Part shown: piece after piece, positions 1 through 11,300 of the stretch | Position numbering within the stretch: the stretch's first letter is position 1 | How the letters are laid out: each line of letters opens with the position of its first letter | From: Mesotaenium endlicherianum | Lineage: Eukaryota > Streptophyta > Zygnematophyceae > Zygnematales > Mesotaeniaceae | Assembly (NCBI GenBank): GCA_009602735.1 | Contig: WELA01012279.1 | Coordinates: 264,268-308,069 of the forward strand | Reading direction: 5' to 3' | DNA length: 43,802 nt | Translations under genes and position numbers: made by a program | Notes under the pieces: model-generated | The model's database searches: none | The model's input: the letters and a program-made list of their open reading frames with translations, nothing else | Told to the model about the DNA's origin: nothing

Positions 1-686
1 GGGGGGGCACTTAAGAGTGCACCTTGCTGCAGACGAGCTCACTGCTTGATTGCATCGGTGCACCTTTTGACGAGGACACAGTGTTTGCATGATAGAATCT
101 CACATGGCCTGTTACGAAAGTGCTGCAGCTATTGCAGCTGGCTGCTGGTTGCTCCTCTTTTTGAAGCTGGGGAGGTCAGGGTCATAGCTTGTCCTGATCG
201 TTGATATGAAGTACCACCCATCCGCAGGGCGCAATAACTTTGAGACATTCACTCATGTTGCTGTCACTCGAAGGAGGTGTCATAGAAGCTGCTGAAGCGA
301 AAGTAGATATTTGTCTGGACTGGGAAATGTGGGAAGCTTATTATGCTCTTTGTTACAGCACCTAGTTAGCGGTAGTTTAGCGGCAACCACGTCCAGTGCC
401 AGCTGTCATGTGGCCGCCCCATGTGGCGACTTTGAGTTGCTCTTGCTGAATGAATTTTCCGAGGAGTGACTTCTAAGAAGGGTGGCTTTGTAGAGCAGTA
501 ACTTTCCGGGGAGGGTCCTACGTCTCTGCGTTAAGAGTATGCACCCTCTCTTGTTTCCCTCCTTTTCAAACAGGCAAACTTCTGCTGCGCGTTTGAACAG
601 TCCTCCATCTCTGCATTTTTAGGATGGACCTTCCTTTGTTCGCCCGTCCTAACATGCATACTTCCGTCTCCCTCCTCCACTTGCAG
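1..686 (+). other. Probable CP12 intron / upstream sequence
   Basis: No coding exon could be supported here. The stretch ends in a pyrimidine-rich tract and the acceptor TTGCAG just before the CP12 exon at 687, so at least its right part is an intron of CP12. The exon for the chloroplast transit peptide is not visible and probably lies to the left of the window. Confidence 0.55.
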
Positions 687-902
687 GAGCTGCAAAACAA
701 GCTGGAGGCGCTGATTGCGGAGGCGAAGGAGTTCTGCGCGGCTGGCGCGTCGGGCGAGTGCGCTGCCATGTGGGACGAGATCGAGGAGATCTCGGCCGCT
801 GCTGCCGACAAGCGGACCCGCGAGAAGAGCTACAAGGACCCCCTGGAGCAATTCTGCAACGAGAGCCCGGAGGCAGACGAGTGCCGCACGTACGAGGACT
901 AA
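687..902 (+). CDS. CP12: CP12, chloroplast Calvin-cycle regulator (3' exon, 5' partial)
   Basis: CP12 is a small, intrinsically disordered chloroplast stroma protein. In the dark its oxidised disulphides let it clamp GAPDH and phosphoribulokinase into an inactive complex; thioredoxin opens it in light. This exon is phase 0, follows the acceptor TTGCAG, and encodes 71 residues starting ELQNKLEAL and ending DECRTYED before TAA at 900-902. It carries the whole mature family core: the N-terminal cysteine pair (FCAAGASGEC), the central AMWDEIEEIS block matching the family AWD-VEEL core, and the C-terminal pair (FCNESPEADEC) that binds GAPDH. All four cysteines are present, so a working redox switch is expected. 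The transit peptide and first exon(s) are missing to the left. The gene converges on RSH1, whose stop is about 1.46 kb away. Identity is near certain. Confidence 0.96.
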   Translation, partial: ELQNKLEALIAEAKEFCAAGASGECAAMWDEIEEISAAAADKRTREKSYKDPLEQFCNESPEADECRTYED

Positions 903-2366
903 GTGTAGAACTTTGAAAGCTAGCGCGCCAACAAACAGCCTAGATGCGGTGGAGTGCTGCATGTAAGAGGGTCAGACTAAGTATACCATAAACTAGCCCA
1001 CTAGTCTTCTGGTGGTTCATGCTCTCCCCCCCCCCTCCTTCTCTCTCTCTTCTCTCTAAGCCCCCCCCCCCCTACCCCCGAGTGTGTTTGGGCATCAACT
1101 TGCGGTCTTGGGGGAAGTTGGTGGGTATAGTACGGGCTTTCTTGGAGTATTTGAGGACTCCTCGCAGCTTCATACGTGCATCTTAAGTAAATCAGGCCCT
1201 CAGGGAGTCTGAAGAGGTAGTAAGTGGCCTTCTTTTGGCGCTTCTTAGTGACTGGCTGGCTGCTCTGAAGCCACGGCGTCTTGGAAACGCTGAATAGGCG
1301 ACGCGAGGGCTGTGTGTGCATCTGATCGGGCGTTTGTGCAGCTTTGATCTGCCCGGATGTTACATGGGGTGTTGGGTCCAAGTAAACTTCTGTCGTCATC
1401 ATCCTAAGGACCGATGTTGAGGCTCTCTTGCCCAAAGATATTGAAGTGCACTTTTTGTGCTCGTTGTTATGGTCTTTGTGTAGACTGCTGGCAAGATTGA
1501 GTGGGGTGGATGGTGGCTGCTGATGAGGGGCCTGAGGGTATGCTGTGTGAACATGGTGACGTGAAATTGCTTGCTTTCCGGTGACACCAGATGTAGAGCA
1601 GAGTGCATGATGTTTGTGCATCGCAAAGTCCGATATCTGCATGAGAATTGGTTGATTGATGGGCTGACAATCACAAATACATCTGTCTGGTCGCATCTGG
1701 TATGGGGGTGTGCAAGAGCAACTATTTTGACAATTTGCAGCACTCCAATCGTAAAGCAAATGACATTCCTGTTAACTCTGTACACCTGAGCTTGGAGACC
1801 AATTATATATATGCGTCTTAATGCAGGAGCGTGCCATAATTGTTCATGCATGCAAACAGAGCAGCGACAATCAAGTGGCGCTTGTCTAAGCTATCCGTCC
1901 TCCTGGGACCCAGCAACCACCACTGCCCTGCACAACCTTTGAAGGGCAACTAACCCTTAGTAGAAGAATTAATATGATAAAAAGGCCATCGCTTCCTTTT
2001 TTACATCAATATGCAAATCATAGTAGCTCTGCAAGCTCCTATCCATGCATGTGTCGAGGTACTAGTGGAAGGATGAATTGAAAGTACCAAATATTGAAAT
2101 TTGAAGATATGCGCAAAATTGTACTGAAAAAAACACAAGCGAGAAGCTTCGCTCCCGAGCCATAGAAGTACATGAGCAAAAAGAAATAATGACTTGCCAT
2201 AATTACACTCATGCGTAACACCTCCCAGCCCCCTTGACCCAGGTCGCATTATATATTACGCAAACTATTGAAGCTCCAGGATGTCTTGCGTGCATCCTGG
2301 AGCGACGTGAGCCTATTGACCGAGAGAAGCAGAAGGCTTGCGGCCGGCAGCTAGAAGAGCCCTATG
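903..2366. other. Convergent intergenic region, CP12 / RSH1
   Basis: This holds the 3' ends of two converging genes. A C/T-rich tract at 1022-1078 (runs of C flanking CT repeats) is the main low-complexity element. Open frames on both strands are short or lack codon structure and similarity to anything I recognise. AT-rich sequence at about 1965-2200 could include 3' UTR of RSH1. No further gene is supported. Confidence 0.5.
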
Positions 2367-2885
2367 CTAATGCGTGCTGCTGCTATCTGGAGGCGACAGT
2401 TTTGCAGGAGCCTTGTAGGTGCACCCAAGAGCGTAGCTCAGCACACCCTCCACTGCCTCCAGCTTGTGGCCGATCATGACCTGCCCAACGACAGAGAGAT
2501 GCTATGGGCGTGAGTTTTATGCTCTTCAACTCAAATACTTGACGCAGGCGGAGTCAGCAGCACACCAATGCTTGAGAAGACAGTATGCATGGACTAATCA
2601 ATTCCAATGCATACGATGGCACAGACAACACCAAGTGACAGATGTTTCTTTTCGAGTCTTTGGGAGGGAGGAAGGGGTGGAAGGAAGAAGGGAGGGAGGG
2701 GGGGGGAGGGAGAGCCGGAAAGGGGGCGGATGAAAGAGCGGGAAAGGAAGCGAGAGAAAGGGAGGGTCCTTACCGAGTCTCGGTTGAATCCTTCCACTTC
2801 AAACAACATGATGCCCAGCACCATGCCTTGATCAGTCCGGCCCTGACACAAAACAAAGAGACACAGAATGGGAGCAGCACGCATG

Positions 2886-2930
<45 letters not shown>

Positions 2931-3242
2931 ACACACGCGCGCGCGCACGCGCACACGCATACATACAGAACCAATTGAGCGTACGCATGAAATGCAAACT
3001 CACGCATGCGCACATTCGGTTCCACACGCAAGCATTGGGCCCGTGATCACTTAAAAACCTCAGCAGAAGAGTTGATGAGCCAAAAGTGAGCCAAAAGGTA
3101 CTGTGGCGGGGGCAGGCAGGGGGGTCTTGACAGCCCTCTTGGGACCAACAGCACGAGCGTGTTGAGAGCAGAAGGCTCACAGCGTGGGAGCAGATGAGGA
3201 GGCCCGCTCTCGTCAAGAGGCCGGACACCTCCGCCAGCAGCC
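2367..3242 (-). CDS. RSH1: RSH1 exons 20-22: C-terminal ACT domain
   Basis: Exon 20 (3181-3242) encodes [20 protein letters not shown], completing a split Gly codon. Exon 21 (2774-2842) encodes [18 protein letters not shown] and on to FNRDS. Exon 22 (2367-2480) encodes [19 protein letters not shown] and a short tail ending SSSTH before TAG at 2367-2369. Together they give the beta-alpha-beta-beta-alpha-beta pattern of an ACT domain, as at the C-terminus of plant RSH1. The last exon was found by translation and splice logic; it is too short to stand out as an open frame. Confidence 0.9.
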
Positions 3243-5277
3243 CTGCCACAGAGGGAACGCGGCGCACGTGCCAGGTGTCGCCACCGCAACAAACAGTCAG
3301 CCAAACTGCGCTTCTACTTCCCAAGAGCCACAATTACACTAAGGAGGGGCAGGAAGGGGCAGGAACGACAGGACGGGTGTGTGAAATCCAGTTCTAAGTC
3401 AAATGAGGGCCGGGCGTTGTGCAAGCAAGACCCTGCCCAGAGCCACATGCGGCAGAAGCAGCAGCAGCAGCAGCAGCAGCGGCAACGGCAGCGGTGCTCT
3501 CACCCGTGCGATCCACGCAGGTGACGCTCAGCCACTGCACCGTCTTGCCCGTGCTCAGCTGCTGCCACAGGGAGACCGTGTGCAACTGCCATGTGTCAAA
3601 GCGCGCCAGCGCCAGCACCACCGCCGGGTCGCTCCGCCGGGGCTGCCTGCCCGCTTCCTCCCTTGCCTGCTGCTGGCTGCCGTTGCCCTCAGATACAGTC
3701 AGCCTGTCCTCGTCCCCAGAGCCACTGCTATGGCTAGAGCCACGGCCAGGGCTCGAGCTAGGGTTAGGGTTAGGACTAGAGCTAGAGCTAAGATTAGGGC
3801 CAGGGCTGCTAGAGCTGGGGCCAAGGCTAGGGCTAGGGCTGCTAGAGCTAGAGCTAGGGCTGCTTTTGCCTCTGCCTCTTCTGTTGTCGCCAGCCTTGCC
3901 AGCTGCCAGCTCGCTCGTGGCGCCCCCGGGGCTCCAGTCGACGGCTTCCCCGCCCACTCGCGAGGCCCAGCTGTCCCCCTCCTTCTGCTCCGTGCCACGA
4001 CGGGAGAGCGACGTTCCCGTTGCTTCAGGCCCCTGAGAAGCTGCCAGCGGAGGAGCCGGGGCAGGGGCAGAGGCAGGGGCTGCAGCTGCAGAAGCAGGAG
4101 GAGGAGAAGGAATTGTGCAAGCAGGGGCAGGGGCGTCTGGGGAAGAGCCTGTGCCGAATGTGGTGCCCCCAGTGGGTGCAGAAGGAAGAGGAGGAAGAGC
4201 ACCCGCAGCAGCAGCAGCAGCGGAGGACAGGCCAGGTGTCGAGTGCAATGAGGGCCCTGCTTCATTTCCACTCTCGTCACTGCGCCCAGCAGCACTGCCG
4301 CTGGCTTGGTGGCCAGAAGAGCGTTCGGGCTCGTCGGGTGCGCCAGCCGCAGCGCCGCCTCCCCTTCTCGCTGCCCCTGGTTGCGAGGGAAAGATTTCCG
4401 CGAGCTCCGCGCGGGCCTGCTCTATGTGGCTGTCCCCGATGCTCTCGCCGATGCTAGAAGTTGAGGCGGGCTCCTCCACCAATGCAGGCTGGGATGGGGA
4501 AGACGGCGAAGCATCGGACTGAGAAGAGGAGGAAGAGGAGGAGGAGGAGGAGGAGGATGAGGAGGAGGAGGGGGAGGGGGAGGGGGAGGAGTTGGGAGCA
4601 GCGCCTCTGGAGGAGCTGGAGCTGAAGTAGGAGAAGGGCGGGAGGGACCGCCGAGAGGAGGGCGAGCGCGGGGGGCCCGAGGACTCGGCGGCGCCGCCCG
4701 GCTTGGAGTCGGTGCCGCTGCTGTCGGACTCGGAGGAAAAGGCCTGGACGGCCTCTTCCGTGATCTCCTCGCCCAGCTGGTGCGCCTGCTCCTTCAAGAA
4801 CTGCTCCGTGCGTGAGCCCCCACCGCCCCCAAAAACAAATANATAATGACACAACAGGCAGCCACGCTGGCTGACTCCCCGTCCTCAACCTCCCTCGCCC
4901 TATCACACACGCACACTAAGGGAGACATGCGCCAGCTCACCTTGGTGAGCTTGTGGCGGGCGCTGCGGGTCTTGGCATGCTCTACCCACTGCCGGTGCAG
5001 CTCAAAGTTCTTGCGCTGCGATGTGCCCTGCAGACCCATCCAGAGGTCCCCAGTCAGACAATGACGCCACCTCTACTAGTTCATGGCAGGGGCAGGGGCT
5101 GCGGCAGGGATAGAGGTAGCGGCAGCGGCAGGAGCAGGGGCAGGGCGCTCCTTCCCTCCCTCCCTCCTCCCTCTTCCCTCCTGTATGATGTCGCTCGCAT
5201 GAGCCCGCAGTAGGGTACTTCCTGGCACTTTGTAGACTAGTTTTGTGCGTGGAGGTGTGTGTGGATAAGTGCTATGC

Positions 5278-5309
<32 letters not shown>

Positions 5310-8300
5310 GTGTGTGGATGTGTGCGTGTGTGTGTGGATGTGTGCGTGTGCGCGTGTGTGCGGGAGGTGTGTGCGCGTGCGCACGGGAGCGTGTGTGTGC
5401 GTGTGTGGGGGAGCGTGCGAGTGTGGGGGAGCGTGTGTGTGTGCACGTGCGGGTGAGGGTGCGCGTGGGTGTGTCGCAAGCACGCACCTCGTACGTGACG
5501 ATCTCAACGACCTCGGCGTTGGCCAGCGTGTACGTGGGAGACACTATATTGCCGTTCACCTGCACGTGGTTCCCCACCCCCACCCCCACCCCCACCCCCA
5601 CCCCCACTCATGGGCAGAAAGAAACCTCTCGCATTTTTCTTTCTTGTTGCTCTGAACCTCATTGTGTCCGTTTTGCAAGCTGGGCCGCACTGATCTTTGT
5701 TTCATANCCTGCAGCTTGCAGCGTACGCCGTTTGCAGGAAATGCCGGGGAGCGCAGTCACGCCCCATCCCATGCATTTTCAAACTATCAACAAGCACTCA
5801 TGTATCGGGACAACACAGCGCTGGCTGACGAGGGGGGGAGGAGTGCTAGAGGACGGATGATGCTGCGCTCCAGATGGGCGGGACAGGTGGAGGAGCCTCG
5901 CTGCACAAGACAGGGACAAGTGAAAGCAAAAGGGAGGGGAGGGCGGAAGAGTGGGGAGAAAGGGTTACAAAAAGAGGGAGTGAGAGGGAGAGGAAATGAG
6001 GGCGAGAGAAAAGAGGGTGAGGAAGAGACGGAGAGGAAATGAAGAAGAGAAGCGAGGGAGAGGGAAAGAGGGACAAGGGAGGGAGGCGGAGGGAGGCAGG
6101 GAGGAAGGCCGTACTTTGGCAGCCACCATCTTGTTGCCGACGTCCGTGTGGATGTGATATGCGTAGTCGACCACCGTGGCGCCCTTCGGAAGGTTCTTCA
6201 CCTGCCGCAAGGACAAGGACAACCAAAAGAGCAGCAGCGGGAGCACTCGTAGTTAGGATTGGCAAGAGGGATGAGAAAACGTGGTCTGTAAAAGTGGTGG
6301 GCAACGCGGGTAAAGTGGGGTCAATGGTGGGTAAATTGGGGGGGTAAAGGTGGGTTCGACGTGGTGAATAGAGAAATGATGTGGTGGGCAAAGTAGCGCG
6401 GCAAGGCAAGTGGTGGTTGAAGTGGGTAAGGCAGGGGCAAGAGGTGCCCCCCGTCGCTGCCAGCCACCGCAAGTGGCAAGCAAGCAAGCAAGCAAGGGAA
6501 GCATGAGGCTGGCACTGGCTTGAAGAAAGCGCCGAGCCTGGCCAGGCTCCAGCCCTGATGGGGATTGTCCCCACAGAGAAGGAGGTGTGAAGGAGGTGTG
6601 GGTGTCGGGCGCCTAGCCTCTGCTTGGGTTGAAGCACTCAGCCCTAGAAAGGAGAACGGTGGAGGATATCAGGCGCAGGTTGGAACCCAGCCAGCTTCTG
6701 CAATGGGGGAGTTTGCAGGTGGGATTGAGCTCCACACCTCTGATCTGGCAGCTCAGACTGCTCAGGCAGCTCAGAGCCGGCTGCAACTAGAGGGCTGCAT
6801 GCAATGTGGGCCAAGCACGCCCCCTCTGTTGCAAACATGAGCTCGAGCAAGCAGGCTGCGGCTGCGGCTGCAGCGCTTACGCCGCGTCAGAAGGAGGGCC
6901 AGCAAGCAGGCACACACAGACACCCACTCCTTCGAACATTTCGTGACGCGCTACTGCATGAGGCGAGCTGGTCGAGTGACAAGCGGATGATGATATGCAA
7001 GCAGAGAGCGCAATTTGGAATTCTCAACCCCCCCTGCTCCCGCCCCCGCCCCCGCCCCCCCGGGGAGTGATCGTCCCCGAGGTTCCAAGGTAGGACCAAC
7101 TTTCTCCTCTTTCCTCAGGCAAGGAGACGCGAACATGCATGTCACAGAAGAGAGGGTGGACACTCACATCACAGATATCAGAGACATTACAGAGGTGGAG
7201 GTAGGTGAGGGCACACACGCGACTGCAGTGGGGGAGGGGGGAGGGGGGAGGGGGGGGAGAGGGGGAGCGGGAGGGAGGGGCAAAGTGGCGCGCGGGCGGA
7301 TGTAACAGCCAAGATAGGACCAGGCCAGGCCAGGGCAGGGCAGGGCTGGCTGGGCAGGGCTGGGCTAGGGCAAGGCAGGGGCAGGGTAGGGAAAGGCGAG
7401 CAGCCCGGGGGGGAGGAGGGGAGGAGGGGAGGAGCGCGTGGCCCACCTCCCCTTTGGGCGTGAAGACAAAGACGCGGCTGCCGAGGAGGTCGCCGGTGAT
7501 GGTGTCGACAAACTCGCGCGACGACATGTTGCCCACAAACTCCTCCTGCCACTCGCGGATGGAGTTAAGCCAGCTGACGCGGCGCGAGATGTCGGCGTTG
7601 TTGGCGCAGTTGCCGCCCCACCCCCGCGACGGCGTCGGCCGCGTCCAGCTGCCGCCCGCCATCCTCGCCGCCCCGTCGCCGCCCACCTTCGCCGCCGCCC
7701 CATCGCCGTCGCTGCCGCTGCTGCCGACGACGGGCGCGTCGGGACGGTACCAGAAGGCGGCGCCGTTGGAGCCCGATGCTGACCTGGCGCCGGCCGCAGC
7801 TGAGTCAGCTGGAGTAGCAGGAGCAGCAGGAGCAGCAGGAGCAGGAGAAGGAGCAGCAGCAGCAGCAGCGACGCCGTTGCCTCCCTTGCCGGGGTCTGAC
7901 CCTGCTTGTGTGCCTCGGTGCTGTCCCTCCGCCGCCTCCCCAGCAGCACCATCACCAGCAGCAGCAGCGCCAGCACCAGCAGCAGCAGCGCCACCCGCTA
8001 CATTATTTTCCCTGGTGGCAGCAGCTCCATTGGTGGATGCTGCAGCGGCGCCATTATTGGAGCCTCCGGCTCCGCCAGAGGGGCTCCAGGAGGTGGCGAT
8101 GGCGCTCTGAACAGGGGTGCCGTTGACAGAAAGCGAGCCCGGGAATGCGCTGGCGGCAGCTGCGGTTGGTTCCTCCCTGCCGCTGTGGTGCGCCGCTATG
8201 CCCCACTCTGCCAGCTTGTCCATCTCCTCCGTGCGGATCTGCGCGCAAGAGAGAGAGACAGGCACACGGATGAGGGCAGGCTCCCTCACACGTGCGCGTC

Positions 8301-11300
8301 TGGAGTAAGGCCATAAGGAGACAGGCACACATGCGCAGGCAACACCGTCCTCGCGTGGACGTTCCTCAGGTCAGGAGTCAGGGCCCACTTGGCTTCCCAC
8401 TGGAAGGTTTGCAGTGGCACCAGCACCAGCAGCCCTGGCACCGCCCACATCCAGCTACAGAAAAGCACGTGGACATCGACAACTCCATTCCAACAAGAAG
8501 GGCTGCTACTAAGCACGCGGGAGGAAGCAACGGGGTGAACGCGAGGGGCGGCTTGTGCTTCTGATTATTTTTTCAGCGCATCGACTCCATTAATATCATT
8601 GGGCATTTTTTCTCAAGGGAGGGGTCGGGAGTTGGGGGAAGGAGGGGAGGGGGGAGCAGGGGCCGCAGCAGGGCAGGTCCCAGGATGATGCGACATGTGC
8701 GCACGCACGTTCCAGCAAGCGGGTGAGAGGCATCGATATACACCTGGATCTCCAGGGGGAAGAGGGTCTTGGAGCCCAGAGGAAGCACAGTGGTGTGCAG
8801 GCTCTGGTATCCGTTGGGCTTGGGTGTGGCTATGTAGTCCTTCACCTGCGTTCCACGCACGCAGCACACAAATCCCGGCCCTCCATGAACTGCCAGAACG
8901 CTTGCAGAAGAACAACTCCAGGCACGTGGGAGGCACGGCACGCACGTGCACACGCACGTCCACGGCACGCACACACCCACGCACACCCGCATGCACGCAC
9001 GCACGCATGCACACAGGCAGACACGCGCATGCAGATACAAATATCTATCCCCTTCCCCTCCCTCCTTCCAACGCAGACAGGGAGACGCACAAACGCGTGT
9101 GCGCACTCAGGGCCACAAGTGCGTGCACAGACATGCCCCCATTAAGAAGAACAACAACCCACAAGCTCAGGCACGCCGTAATCACGGCTAGCACTCACAC
9201 AGAGGTGCCCCACATGCACGCCTGCTTATCTGGAGAACCAAGTCAAGCGACAGCTGTACAAGCGAGTGAAGTCCGGTGCAGTTTGGGGAACTGGCAAGCC
9301 TCGCAGACGGATGGCCTGATTGGAACAGCTTGGAAGCAGATTATTTTCTTAAAGTAAACTTGTGCCAAGCTCATTCGATGCCCACAGACTATAACCCTTT
9401 GACAGAGGCAAACCGCACGGGGCAAGGAAGGCGGAAGAGGGAGGAGCGCGTGAGGAGGGAGGGGGTGAGCTTACAGAGCCGGGGACAGGTGGCCACATGG
9501 TGTGGATGAGGCCCAGCACGTGGTAGCACACCTGTCGCACCACCATTGCGCGGCACAGAGACACACCCGCAGAGCACACACCCCCAGACACACACGCGGG
9601 CGCACATACGCCCACATGCACACGCAAACAAACAGATAGACACACACGCCCATGCACACGGAGAGGAAGCAAGAGGGAGACAGGAGAAACTCGATGATAT
9701 AATCTGGAGTGTCTAAGAGGAGAGAAGGGGGGCTAGCAGCCCCATTTGGCTTGGGCATGAGCATGAGAACAGAGGGTCTGTTTACACTCGTCCCGGGTAC
9801 TCCACTTTTACAGGGGGGTAACAGAATAAAGTCTAGATCATGTGACAATGTAAGAACAGAACCTCTTGTCTCGCCGTGCGGCGCTGTCCATAGGTTTGCC
9901 GCAGCAAACGGTAGGGCGCGGTCTCCAACCGATTGTTTTGTTTGCTTAAGTACTCAAACTTCATTGGGTTGGCTTCGGCTTCACATTTATAGCTTTATTG
10001 TATGGCCCAGAACAAGTGCATGGGATCGACCTATCCCGGTGGACTCAACAGCACAGCGGGGCCCACTAGTGATATCCAAAGCGCCTATCAAACTGTTGCT
10101 GCCAACTGTCGCTGCCAGCTGTCGCAGCAGTAATCCACAGAGCGTAACACAACAAGTCAACAAGTTCCGACCTCTGACATGCGAATCACACAGTCTCTGC
10201 GGCCGCAATGAGCCATCTGGAGCTCTCAAGCTGCGGCGCTTATTGCATGCGACGCTCCAACCGCGCGATGAATGAGTCTAGCTTTGTACTTCTGCGGGCA
10301 TTGATTTGATGGGTCATGCTGCCCCATAAGAAGAGGAGATGCAACGGAAAGATAGGAGCAGAGCAGGCGGTGAGAGGGGAGGCAGCGAAGAGTTTGCCCT
10401 CTTCAGGAAGGAGGCAACAGAAAGGGAAGCCATGAGCCGTCTGTGAGTGGAAGAGGGGGGGGGAAGGNNNNNNNNNNNNNNNNNNNNNNNNNNNNNNNNN
10501 NNNNNNNNNNNNNNNNNNNNNNNNNNNNNNNNNNNNNNNNNNNNNNNNNNNNNNNNNNNNNNNNNNNNNNNNNNNNNNNNNNNNNNNNNNNNNNNNNNNN
10601 NNNNNNNNNNNNNNNNNNNNNNNNNNNNNNNNNNNNNNNNNNNNNNNNNNNNNNNNNNNNNNNNNNNNNNNNNNNNNNNNNNNNNNNNNNNNNNNNNNNN
10701 NNNNNNNNNNNNNNNNNNNNNNNNNNNNNNNNNNNNNNNNNNNNNNNNNNNNNNNNNNNNNNNNNNNNNNNNNNNNNNNNNNNNNNNNNNNNNNNNNNNN
10801 NNNNNNNNNNNNNNNNNNNNNNNNNNNNNNNNNNNNNNNNNNNNNNNNNNNNNNNNNNNNNNNNNNNNNNNNNNNNNNNNNNNNNNNNNNNNNNNNNNNN
10901 NNNNNNNNNNNNNNNNNNNNNNNNNNNNNNNNNCCCCCCCCCGCCCCCCCCGCCCTGCCTTTCCTTCCTCAAGCGACATAGTGCGTAAGACATCCTGCAG
11001 CCCATCTGCTGAGAACCCAGAGAGAACCCTCGGAGAGGCATACCTGGGCAATGTCGCGGATCTCCTCCACGCTGCACCGGCTCTCCTGCATCTTCTTGTA
11101 TATACTGCTGCCCATCGCACAGCACGGCACACGCGCACGCACACGCGCGCAGGCGGGCACGCGGGCATGGGGACACGCGCGGCACACAAACGACGTTAGC
11201 CCCGGCGGCAACATCATCATCAACATCCGCTCCCGCTACCGTCCTTAATGACAGGTGTCAGCATTGCTTGCAGTGCAACACATGCCCGTGCTTTGCTTCG

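Noticed and set aside
1001..1759. 252-residue open frame on the minus strand
   Set aside because: Composition is irregular, it ends in a translated CT/C repeat, no domain is recognisable, and it lies in the convergent spacer.
2594..3031. Cys/Val-rich frame from the CA repeat
   Set aside because: It is microsatellite translation fused to RSH1 exon 21; only 2774-2842 is coding.
3761..3776. Interstitial or terminal telomere
   Set aside because: The GGGTTAGGG stretch is short, degenerate and lies within an open coding frame, so it is a coding repeat, not a chromosome end.
3403..4251. Long + strand frames rich in Arg/Ala opposite RSH1 exon 19
   Set aside because: They are shadows of the repetitive coding exon on the minus strand, with no conserved motif.
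5237..5479. His/Thr-rich proteins from GT repeats
   Set aside because: These are pure microsatellite translations in an RSH1 intron.
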